Shown here piece by piece: positions 1 through 8,490 of a stretch of DNA of 64,000 nucleotides (position 1 is the stretch's first letter; every line of letters begins with the position of its first letter). The stretch comes from Pseudeuparius sepicola (taxonomy: Eukaryota > Arthropoda > Insecta > Coleoptera > Anthribidae). The notes beneath the pieces were generated by a model that was not told the DNA's origin, did not search any database, and was given only the letters and a program-made list of their open reading frames with translations. The position numbers and the translations under genes were made by a program. The stretch lies in the NCBI GenBank assembly GCA_963920635.1, contig OY987300.1:58301415-58365414 (forward strand), in the 5' to 3' direction.

Positions 1-201
1 TTTTCACCCCCTCCCCCCGAAACCCGACGCTGCTGGTGGTGTAACTTTTTAGTACTAACTCTTAGGAGGCCCAATTTTACTGTACTATTATGGTTACTGC
101 AGTAAAATCAAAAATGTTCATTGGGTTCGGACCTTGTTGCTTGGGGGCCTGGTTGTGCCCCGGGCCCACCTAACGTCCGCCGCGCCCTCCCCCTGTTCCA
201 G

Positions 202-317
202 ATTTCCACCTGGCGTCGCTGCAGGACGAGGGCTACGCGTTCCACCAGGCGATGGGGATGGGCGGCATGGGCCCCATGCAGCGCGGCCTCTACGCCTGCG
301 GCAGCCCCTACAGCTAG
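202..317 (+). CDS. Terminal coding exon of an unrecognised host gene (partial)
   Basis: A pyrimidine-rich tract ending TTCCAG (to 201) is a good splice acceptor. After it, one frame runs 38 residues to TAG at 315-317, beginning with two bases (AT) that complete a split codon. The peptide reads FHLASLQDEGYAFHQ and then a Met/Gly-rich run ending GLYACGSPYS. Upstream exons lie outside the window. Codon use is strongly G/C-ending, unlike the AT-rich surroundings. Short Gly/Met/aromatic-rich tails of this kind are common at the C-termini of developmental transcription factors, but no domain is present here and I do not recognise the protein. The exon limits are seen in the sequence; the transcription-factor idea is inference. 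Longer overlapping frames on both strands of 118-558 are by-products of high GC. Confidence 0.6.
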
Positions 318-901
318 CCCTGGGCCGCCTACAACGGAGACTGCGGGCCCTCGTAGGCGCGAGCGGGGGCCGGGGGGGGCGGCGGCTCGGGTGGCCCCCG
401 GCGTGCGCGGTCTTCGGCGCGCGGTGGCGCGGCGCGTCGGCGCAGTGGCGTCCGCGGATCGGCGGCGGCGGGAGTCCAGGCGAGCGGGGGTATAGGGGTG
501 CGGGGGTGAAGGGGTAAGTTGGAGGTCGGCGGCGTACGGTGGTTGTGTGACGTGGCATATTTTTGGCCGTGTTTATTTACAAATAAGTTACAGTCCGTGC
601 ACTCTAAGTTGACACGCGAGAACCTCAGTCTAAGCGACGCACAATAAGCTGCTTATGGATCACTGGAGCTTAGACTGAGGTTTTCGCGTGTCAGATTAGA
701 GTGCACGAACTGTATATGATGTGAAAATACCGCGTGTGGGTAGAGATATCGAAAGTGCCTTTTCGTCATAACAGCTGAATTAATGTTGGAATCTGTTCAT
801 AACAATATCGGTGAATGCGTAGATACTAAATCCTTGCGCAGCTAAACAGTTATTAACAATTTAATACAAAAATGTCTGAAATGCATTTTGTTCGCAATAA
901 A
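318..901 (+). other. Putative 3' UTR and flank of the left-end gene
   Basis: GC-rich, G-tract-bearing DNA continues after the stop to about 545 and then turns abruptly AT-rich. The first AATAAA-type hexamer on this strand is at 896-901. No GT-rich element is obvious, so the polyadenylation site is only a candidate. The 122-bp hairpin at 591-712 would lie inside this UTR. Confidence 0.35.
591..712. repeat. Long near-perfect hairpin (pre-miRNA- or MITE-like)
   Basis: Arms 591-634 and 669-712 are reverse complements over 44 bp with four mismatches by eye. The 34-base loop holds its own small stem, ATAAG/CTTAT (643-655). No flanking target duplication is visible and I saw no second copy in the window. 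The size and mismatch pattern fit either a microRNA precursor-like stem in a 3' UTR or a very small inverted-repeat element. I do not recognise a known mature miRNA in it. Confidence 0.7.
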
Positions 902-1114
902 AATAGCAACAAAGTGACACTGGTACGATTGTTAACAAATGCAACAATTAAATTGCAAACACCGCAGTTTTTGCACGAAAGCTAAGAGTTATTTTTAAGT
1001 TGCTGTGAGAATTTAAATGATTGATGAAAATAAACGAACTCAGATCAGATATGCAAATTTTTTTAGGGAGCTTATAACTTTGTACTTATGCACAATATAA
1101 TACAAGCTTCGCAT

Positions 1115-1153
1115 ACTATTGGGTTTGTGCATAATATGCACAAACCCAATAGT
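1115..1153. repeat. Perfect 18-bp inverted repeat with 3-nt loop
   Basis: Arms 1115-1132 (starting ACTATTGGGTTTGTGC) and 1136-1153 are exact reverse complements around AAT. It is AT-flanked and non-coding. It lies 220 bp left of the LTR element and outside its target-site duplication. Confidence 0.85.
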
Positions 1154-1374
1154 GTAAGATATTAGGAATAGAACTATTTTGCACAATTCGGTTTAGTTTT
1201 TTTGCAATGTTAAAGAAGTTTTATATGGATGCATGGTTTTTACACATTATTCTGAACAGAATCCATTGTTAGTAATCCAGCTGTTATGACAAAAATGCAA
1301 AAAAACAGATAGATATGTATACTTTTGAATCCCCGTCTATTATCCTATTCAGAAAATTATACAAGGTATCGCAG

Positions 1375-1638
1375 TGCAATCACCCTTGTTCGGTGATCAT
1401 TTGTAGGTGGTTAAAGCAAGTGAACACGTTGAGGTTTTTAGACAGACTATATTGTATGAAATGAATTCAGTACACAACCTAATGTTGTAACTTATAAGTA
1501 AGCACTTATTGTTTATAAACTAATACGAAACAATCCTAATTACCTACATAATGATTTACGTCGACAGAGGAATGGTGCTGGCCATATTTGGTAATGTTGT
1601 TATAATATTTGTTACGTAGCTTGTGTTGATCCAGTACA
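1375..1638 (-). repeat. 3' LTR of the retrotransposon
   Basis: 264 bp, reading TGCAATCACC...CCAGTACA on the plus strand. It is identical by eye to the copy at 4648-4911. It lies next to the PPT and the left GCAG target duplication. Confidence 0.95.
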
Positions 1639-1646
1639 CCTCCCCT
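1639..1646 (-). other. Polypurine tract (PPT)
   Basis: The minus strand reads AGGGGAGG directly before the TG of the 3' LTR. This is the expected plus-strand DNA primer site of an LTR retroelement. Confidence 0.8.
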
Positions 1647-1717
1647 GGCGATGAGAAAAAAAAATACGCAAAACATTAAGTTTTTTTTTTTTTTCATACC
1701 ACTATCTAAAACTATAT

Positions 1718-2929
1718 CTAAGTATAATATAACTTAATTCTATTTTTATGCACTTTAATGTCTTTATTATTAATTTTTAAAATCACATTTGGATTTTCAT
1801 CTCGTACTACCTCGTAAGGACCTGTATATAAGGGATCCATTTTAGCATTTCTACTTTCATTAAAAATAAGTACTTTATCTCCTGACTTGTAAAAAATTTC
1901 GTTTCTTTTTTCATCTAATGTTTCTTTCCTTTTTTGTTTTGATACCAATAAGTTATTTCTAGCGTCATGGCAAGCATTTTGTTTAACCTGTTTGTTAATT
2001 TCTGTTTTTTGAGAATGAGGCAACCTATAGGGTTTGACATATACAGGTACTGCATTGTCTTTCAATTGCAATTTGTACTTATATAAACTAGTAACTGTAA
2101 CAGGGTCATCGTCTAAATGAAAAACATCGGCGTATTTCGCACAAATTTTTTCTATTGCAAGATGTTCTTCCTTGTTTAGCGCTGATGTATCTATTAAATC
2201 TAATACCTTATCGATACGTTTTACAGATAAATTATTGGTTGTCCCGAAATTATACGCCTCAAAATTACATGCACGCTCCAATCTAGGTTTAAAATTTCTA
2301 ATTTTTACTTCACGATCATTCACATTCAGCAACCTCACTGGCACTCTTCCATTTTCCGACTTAGCTAAAATTCCCGCAACAAAAACACCTTCACAAAGTT
2401 CCTCTGGAAAAATTACACACTCGTCCGTTTGATCACTTGAGCAGTATTTTATTATTTCGCTTCTGGGTGGAATAGACATATAACAGTCAAAATCAGATAT
2501 TATTGGTGCTAATACATCACAGTCATTATTCCAAAAAGAAAACAAAAATTTTTCATAATTTAAATTTGCCTTATGTTGAATGAAAAAATCCATACCTAAA
2601 ACTCCTTGAAAATCTGTATTAAATTCAAGAATATAGAATTCATGTTTAATTTTTGCATTAGCTATCGAAAAAGATAATTTTACAACTCCTGTTGAAACTA
2701 TATTTCCACCTAAACCTTTTACACGTATCTTTTTAGATGTATCAACACTATCAGTTTTTTGTACACTTTCTGAAAAAATTACGCTAATACTAGCTCCAGT
2801 GTCCAACAAGAACAACATATCTCGCATTCCACATTTCACACGTACAAAATTCATTCCCTTTAACTCTAAAAACACACATTCTTCTTCAATCTCTCGTTTA
2901 GATACGAAAAAATTTTTGCTGCGTTTCGC
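1718..2929 (-). pseudogene. pol: Pol remnant: protease joined to integrase C-terminus
   Basis: The frame opens at 2929 inside the end of gag (overlap about 32 nt, +1 relative to gag) and closes at 1718. No ATG is needed if it is read by frameshifting. Counting from a GTG at 2875: residues 1-110 are a retroviral-type aspartic protease with catalytic LLDTGAS at 23-29 and the GVLGMDFF motif near 90. Residues about 255-297 match the segment leading into reverse transcriptase (VPVYVKPYRLPHSQK). The next codons (from about nt 1984) are already the end of integrase, with the GPY chromodomain-like motif at 352-354. The whole polymerase, RNase H and the integrase DDE core are absent. The deletion keeps the reading frame, so a 385-aa protein can still be made. 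It is annotated as a deletion derivative, not a working pol. Confidence 0.85.
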
Positions 2930-4121
2930 TTACACTACTTGTTTCTCCTATTGAATTAAAACCTTCAGTTCCCGATGCGTCTGCAAAATAAGCTTGGTGA
3001 CCTGTACTTCGATTGTTGCGCTGCTGTCCCCGGTAATTAGCACGACCTCGACTAATTCCGCGACCATGACATCGAAAGTTTCTAGTACCACTAAAATTTC
3101 GCTGAGTGCTGTTTACATTGTTTTGAGCGTTCCTGTTACTATTATTGTACTGTCTAGACCTATTGAATCTGCCTCTCATACCATGATTACTAAATCTGTT
3201 ATTATTTCGTGTCCGCATATGAAAAAACCCGGATTGATTACTAGATATTAACCTTTCTTCATCCTTGGCACCTACTATAGCCTCTTTTAAAGTAGAGTAA
3301 TTTCTAGCTTTTATAACGGTGCGAAGCTCACTATTTTTTAAACCGTTTGAAAAAACATTTATGGCAAGTTTTTCGTTTGCTACTCGTAGTATTGCCGCGT
3401 TATTACTATTCCCGTCAGCTTGAGCTATTGTAAGATTCACGAATAAATCTTCTATAATTTGCGCATAGTTATCAATTGTTTTGCCTTCTTGCTTAGCGCT
3501 GTGAAGTGTGCTTGCAAGTGCTGTGGCTGATTTTTTACTAACCAAATGGGTTCGCATATCGTTTACTAAATCGTCAACCGTATTATAAGTTCTATCAAGC
3601 CTAAGCTTTGCATTTTGGGATAACCTAGCTTTCAAAACATAACTAATCATTAATTTTTGACCATTCTCGTCCAATAACTCGCTGTATAACTCAATGGCAT
3701 CAATTAATTGTTTTGTGGTATCCTCAGTACCGTCCATAAGAGGTAGTAACGAAGACGCTGTTCGTAAATCGAACTTTTCGGTCATTTTTACAGTTTGAAT
3801 TTCTCTTATTTCTACCTGACTATCTTGACTACTTAAAGTACCTAATCTATTTAAAAGTAAATGTCTAGAATGATAAATATATTTTTCGATTTCTTTAAAG
3901 TACGAATTGATAACTTGTATCTCTTCTGGCTTCCTATCAACTTTAGCAACTTTTGACTTTATTTTCGTAAATTCATCCTCTAATAAACCTACTTCTAATA
4001 ATAATTTGTTTAGCCTAATCTGGTTTTCTCGCCTATCTAATGGTTCTTTGCTAACCTTACCATAAAACTTTTTTACGGATTCTAATTGTTCCTTTAAATT
4101 TTCCAATTCTATAATATTCAT
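2898..4121 (-). CDS. gag: Gag-like protein of the LTR retrotransposon
   Basis: A 407-aa intact ORF from ATG (4119-4121) to TAA (2898-2900). The N-terminal half is charged and helical (capsid-like, with a coiled-coil-type stretch in residues 1-80). The C-terminal 100 residues are rich in Arg, Gly and Asn (for example MRGRFNRSRQYNNSNRN, then RGISRGRANYRGQQRNNRS) and should bind RNA. A classical CCHC zinc knuckle is missing; only one Cys/His pair (FRCHGRG) remains, as in gypsy-group Gags with arginine-rich tails. The next ORF (pol remnant) overlaps the 3' end and lies in the +1 frame, so a Gag-Pol fusion would need frameshifting. Identity rests on position, size and composition. Confidence 0.75.
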   Translation of the reverse strand: MNIIELENLKEQLESVKKFYGKVSKEPLDRRENQIRLNKLLLEVGLLEDEFTKIKSKVAKVDRKPEEIQVINSYFKEIEKYIYHSRHLLLNRLGTLSSQDSQVEIREIQTVKMTEKFDLRTASSLLPLMDGTEDTTKQLIDAIELYSELLDENGQKLMISYVLKARLSQNAKLRLDRTYNTVDDLVNDMRTHLVSKKSATALASTLHSAKQEGKTIDNYAQIIEDLFVNLTIAQADGNSNNAAILRVANEKLAINVFSNGLKNSELRTVIKARNYSTLKEAIVGAKDEERLISSNQSGFFHMRTRNNNRFSNHGMRGRFNRSRQYNNSNRNAQNNVNSTQRNFSGTRNFRCHGRGISRGRANYRGQQRNNRSTGHQAYFADASGTEGFNSIGETSSVSETQQKFFRI

Positions 4122-4316
4122 TTGCCTATCTAACTTAAAATTTGAAATACACAGTTCTAACCTTAAACATCATTTTCTGTGCCGTTTTTTCCTCCAAGAG
4201 CTGCTTTGAGGGCTTCTGGTCCAAAACCCACGTTGCGAACTAGAGGCATTACGCCACTCTAGCCCGTTCCCACGATGCCAGCCACCGGTGTGGTACGGCC
4301 AGTTGACGAACTCTGC

Positions 4317-4547
4317 TTACGCGATTTCTTGGCTTCTTATAATTTCCCTACGAATCTTCCGCTCCAATTTCTTCTTTCCGCGTAAATAGCAATATGCGAC
4401 TACTATTGCTAGGACTAGTGCTACAGCTATCAGTGCGACAACTTCTCCTAGGGAAACTCCTCTCTGAATCTCTTGTGAAGTGGTAGAACCTCCGCTATTG
4501 CCTGCTTGTGCGATAATTACCTCTTCTTTTGATTCTTTTAAACCCAT
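4317..4547 (-). CDS. Small single-pass membrane protein ORF of the retrotransposon
   Basis: A 76-aa ORF lies between the leader repeat and gag, starting at a true ATG (4545-4547). The N-terminus MGLKESKEE has a Gly at position 2 and resembles a weak myristoylation signal. Residues about 33-54 form one hydrophobic segment (VALIAVALVLAIVVAYCYL), followed by a strongly basic tail (RGKKKLERKIRREI). This predicts a small type I/III membrane protein with a cytosolic basic tail. It is not Env-sized and has no signal peptide or glycoprotein features. Small leader ORFs are known upstream of gag in some gypsy-group elements, but I know no assigned function. The frame looks intact, which argues that it is not junk in so young a copy. 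Confidence 0.65.
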   Translation of the reverse strand: MGLKESKEEVIIAQAGNSGGSTTSQEIQRGVSLGEVVALIAVALVLAIVVAYCYLRGKKKLERKIRREIIRSQEIA

Positions 4548-4560
4548 TTCCAGTTATTTT

Positions 4561-4641
4561 CGTTGGCAGATCGGCGTTGGCAGGTTTGAGTTGGCAGGTT
4601 TGCGTTGGCAGGTTTGAGTTGGCAGGTTTGCGTTGGCAGGG
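4561..4641 (-). repeat. 14-bp tandem repeat in the retroelement leader
   Basis: Between five and six units alternate TTGGCAGGTTTGAG and TTGGCAGGTTTGCG (plus strand). They lie between the PBS and the first ORF. The first unit differs (CAGATCGG). Confidence 0.85.
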
Positions 4642-4647
4642 TCGCCA
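4630..4647 (-). other. Primer binding site
   Basis: The minus strand reads TGGCGACCCTGCC immediately inside the 5' LTR. The first eight bases (TGGCGACC) resemble the tRNA-Arg-type primer sites reported for the mdg1/412 group of gypsy elements. Later bases merge into the 14-bp tandem repeat, so the complementary tRNA is not certain. Confidence 0.65.
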
Positions 4648-4911
4648 TGCAATCACCCTTGTTCGGTGATCATTTGTAGGTGGTTAAAGCAAGTGAACAC
4701 GTTGAGGTTTTTAGACAGACTATATTGTATGAAATGAATTCAGTACACAACCTAATGTTGTAACTTATAAGTAAGCACTTATTGTTTATAAACTAATACG
4801 AAACAATCCTAATTACCTACATAATGATTTACGTCGACAGAGGAATGGTGCTGGCCATATTTGGTAATGTTGTTATAATATTTGTTACGTAGCTTGTGTT
4901 GATCCAGTACA
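4648..4911 (-). repeat. 5' LTR of the retrotransposon
   Basis: 264 bp, identical by eye to 1375-1638. It should carry the promoter for minus-strand transcription into gag. The PBS starts at the next base inward (4647), and the right GCAG duplication follows at 4912-4915. Confidence 0.95.
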
Positions 4912-5204
4912 GCAGTTCTAAATGTCAAAAATAAAACGGACAGTACAAAATCTTATTTTAAGCAAAATAAATCATATTAACATAGGTGCAAAAACGCTTA
5001 ATAGGCAAAAAACACAGGCCGTCGCTAATGACAGTCTAAGTCCACATTATAAAATAATTACCTATTTTTAAATTTCGAATTCAAAACTAAAGTCGAAGAA
5101 ACTCATTCAAAAAGCAGAAAAGTTACAATGATCAAAAGTCAAAAAACGCCTAATAGGAAGTCCTTGAAAATTGCCGAAGCAACAGATGTTTAGGTGCAAC
5201 CTAT

Positions 5205-5395
5205 AGTTTTCCGTAGCACCTACATGAGCGGATGCTATCCTAGTTCTATGGGGAAAAGTCGGCCCCACGCGCAAATGGCAACGGAGAATAAATAATAGTA
5301 ATAATTGCCCCCTTCTCGCACAAGCATTTAGTTGCTTTTGGGGTACTCCTAGTTTGGAGAATTGTGAAGGTGAGAATTATTATTATTATATTATT
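5205..5395 (+). repeat. SINE-like dispersed repeat with ATT-rich tail, copy 1
   Basis: Shares about 180 bp with 13864-14060, from AGTTTTCCGTAG through GGGTACTCCTAGTTTGGAG to GGTGAGAATTATTATT. Both copies end in an (ATT)n run, as SINEs and some LINE 3' ends do. No ORF, and no A/B boxes that I could place with confidence. Target duplications are not evident. Confidence 0.65.
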
Positions 5396-8300
5396 GTATA
5401 TCTTTTTATATAATTACTGTTCAAAATGTAGTAACGTATAAAGAAAAAGTTTTGTGCATATTTTCCTGCCCAAAATATTTATATAAAGACTAGATTGTCC
5501 GCGGCAATTGCATATGATCTTCCCCCACCCGTCTTATAATTATTGTTTCCTATATTACCATATTATGTGAAAACAACCACCCATGCTAATATTTTATTAA
5601 ATTATGTTTACTTTTTAATATCGGATAGTAAAAATTTTCCCAAAGCTTTACTTCCTTGCGTTAGAAGAAGTGTATCTTCGAATATTAGGCATGCAAATCT
5701 TTGTTGAAGAAGAACTTTTCCTGTAAAAATTGGGACCAGGCCATACATTTTTAATCTAAATAACTTTTCGTAATTATTTCCGTTTGTAAGCTGAAAAATT
5801 AATGACTACACATATTTACATTTTAAACTCTCCCTGCGTAGCTATATCATCCAGTGCGAAAAATAAAACACAACCTTATTATAATTTCTTGGACAACCAG
5901 AACATTTAATCAAGAATGAAAATTTATGCAAATTCAAATCTATTAGGTTTCAATGGTGTTAATATTAAAAGATGAATTCATACAATAACAATTAGGTACC
6001 TACCTCCCAGTGATAATAGGTGTTTTTGTTAACCTAAAAATTTTGCATAATTTTGACCCCGAAGATAGGACTTTTATTTTTATTATTTATATTGTCAGTA
6101 GTCAATTATTATTGTGTGATACATTTCCTATCAAAACTTATAGTTTTACAATAATAATTATAAAATGAACAATAATGTAAACAATAAAGGACAGAATAAT
6201 AATATTTGGTAATACGCAATTTCCATATGATATAATACAAAAAGAACTTCCATAACTCCTTATTATTGTTGCTTGTTGTTTATATTAGAAGAGAAAATTC
6301 ATATACCTACATAGATATACTTCTTAAAATGCACTCCTAGAGGTCAACAGGCGACTACAACCTTCCAGAAATGCGTGAGAAACTAAACTTTTTTAATATA
6401 CATATAAATAATTATTTGCTCTATAAAACTCAAATAACTTTGTGTTTTTTTTGTAAAAGAAGTTATTCTGTTTTGCCCTATAATTTGAAGACAACCTATA
6501 AATAGTACAAACAAATTAACTAAAGCCGTTGCTTTATTACATACTTAATAGTAGTAATTGTTAGACCCAGTGACTAGTTCACTAAAATCTGTAACTACAG
6601 TAACTACAGTCATTGGTAACATGACAAGACCACATTTTTTGATACTATATCATAATATGTGGATGTTTACCAAAAATTTGAATGTCTCCGCTTTGTTTTT
6701 AGTTTTTCCTTAAAAAATGTGCTTCTAAGGTATACCATCCCAGATCCACCCTGTATACTAGAAAGTGCCAGCCGATAAAAAAGTGGCACCAAAAAATAAG
6801 TAGCCGGTTTTACACATTACCAAAGTACAAAAAAATGCCCGTCACTGACCACTATTAGTGCGCCATGTGACTTCGGCAGTCATCTGTTGCGAAAATTGAA
6901 GAAAACTATATTAGCTACTCCCACATTATGCTCGTTCTTGACTTCCCGCTTCCCAAATTCGCGAGGGCGTCACAAAATTCGCCGAAACGTCGCGAAACAC
7001 CACGCGTTTTAATTTAGTGCCAATGGACGATTTCATCAAATTGGTATTTTAGTAATAGCTGCTTAAAAAGCAATTTCGATATTTTCCTAAATACAAACTA
7101 ATGATGATTTTCGAGGAAAATTTTAATAAAGTGATTTTAATTTTATGTCTAGGTACGCTTAGTTTATGAACTAATAAATTATTGTTTAATTATTTTTACA
7201 GGAATTTGTTTTGTTATTTTGTAACGAATCCGTACCCTAAATACATACTTTTGTTACGAGTATATTTCTTTTTGTTATTATCATTTTCTGCAGTTGGTAC
7301 CCTAAAGGTAGTATGTTTAAAATGTACATGATATTAAAGTAAGAAGTGCAATACAAATTGTTACAATTTTGTTTTTCATGTTATGTTTTCATTGTAAAGA
7401 TATGCAAGAGACTTTTGTGAAAAGACACTATGCTCACTTCTAATTTATAGTTTACAAAAACAAGTGTGATTATAATAGTTAGGATTTAGTGTAAATAAAA
7501 TTATAGATTCTTCACATTTTTTGTAAATATCACTACAACGTTTTAGTTTCCTTCTACTTGTATGAACGACGGTCATTTTCAGGGCGTAAATTTGTAAATA
7601 ATACAAATATTCATTACGTTTATAATAGACCTTACGTCACTCGTATATAAATAATAAATATAAAAAATTATTGTATCAAATTACAAAATTTGAATTTTAG
7701 ATTAAAAATTAACGATATAAAAGTTATTGGAAAAGCTAAATTTATGCAGTATTTGATAATGAAAAACAGACATCTTTAATGAGAAATGATAAATGTAAAT
7801 TGTATTATAGTGTGTATATTAGTTCAATATGTTTAAACTATTTTTGTTTGAATTTATTTATGTATTTGTACTATCGTGTGTGTGGATCAGTACACTTTTA
7901 GATTGTACATCTTAATAATAGTTACTGTTGTAATTGTCCACTCTAAATAAAACTATTAATAAAACAATTGTGTTTCTGTTTATATCTTCCACAAATGACA
8001 TTAAATCAGAGGTAATTAATATCCAAATTATTCACATTATTCTTAATATTCTTTTAAAAACACCTCAGCCTTTGTCTGGATATTTCCTCAGAAAACGCGT
8101 AAAGATTTCGCTATCTTCGTACCACGATCCAACTGATAGAAGATAATTAATGGTTCGAATTTAAAATTTCGTGATATGTTTTAGGCGGCTAACATTACAA
8201 GGATTTAAGTAATGTCAACCGTTTCAAGATTAATAGTTCATATCAGTGAAATATTTAACATTTTGCTTGAGAGCGATTAGAAAAATTCCGTTTGTTTTTT

Positions 8301-8455
8301 TACATACCGTCTATACAGCACGAATGCTGGGAATGACCTATCTTTGACCTACCTTTCGCCGGATAGTTATTTATGAATATTTCCTAAATTGGCAATGCGT
8401 ATTAAAGATGAATGTTTGAAGTACATTTAGAAGGCAAATTTACGATTATTAGATA
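5396..8455. other. AT-rich non-coding stretch
   Basis: No ORF with coding character on either strand, no inverted repeat of note and no recognisable element. It contains simple ATT/TAT-rich runs and scattered TACCTAC motifs. A short direct repeat of TAACTACAG occurs near 6590-6612. Confidence 0.6.
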
Positions 8456-8490
8456 AAAAATGTTTGTAGAATCATACTACAAACATTTTT
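8456..8490. repeat. Perfect 14-bp inverted repeat, 7-nt loop
   Basis: AAAAATGTTTGTAG (8456-8469) and its exact complement CTACAAACATTTTT (8477-8490). An A-stem, GC-poor hairpin followed by a T run could act as a terminator-like stem, but no gene flanks it. Confidence 0.85.

Larger units (their letters stand above)
1371..4915 (-). mobile_element. Ty3/gypsy-type LTR retrotransposon, internally deleted, young
   Basis: The element has two 264-bp LTRs (1375-1638 and 4648-4911) that read as identical, each bounded by TG and CA. They are flanked by the 4-bp direct repeat GCAG (1371-1374 and 4912-4915). Transcription would run on the minus strand. In that order it shows 5' LTR, PBS starting TGGCGACC, a 14-bp tandem repeat, a small membrane ORF, gag, a pol remnant, the PPT AGGGGAGG and the 3' LTR. 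Pol keeps protease and the integrase tail, but reverse transcriptase, RNase H and the integrase core are missing. It therefore could not replicate alone, yet LTR identity implies recent insertion, so trans-mobilisation by a full-length relative is the simplest reading. Confidence 0.93.

Noticed and set aside
118..558. Overlapping 124-146-aa frames on both strands, Pro/Arg-rich
   Set aside because: They arise from the GC-rich last exon and 3' UTR. Only the 202-317 frame is backed by a splice acceptor and stop.
2875..2875. Position 2875 as the pol start codon
   Set aside because: The codon is GTG; the frame stays open upstream to 2929 within gag, fitting frameshift expression rather than a separate start.
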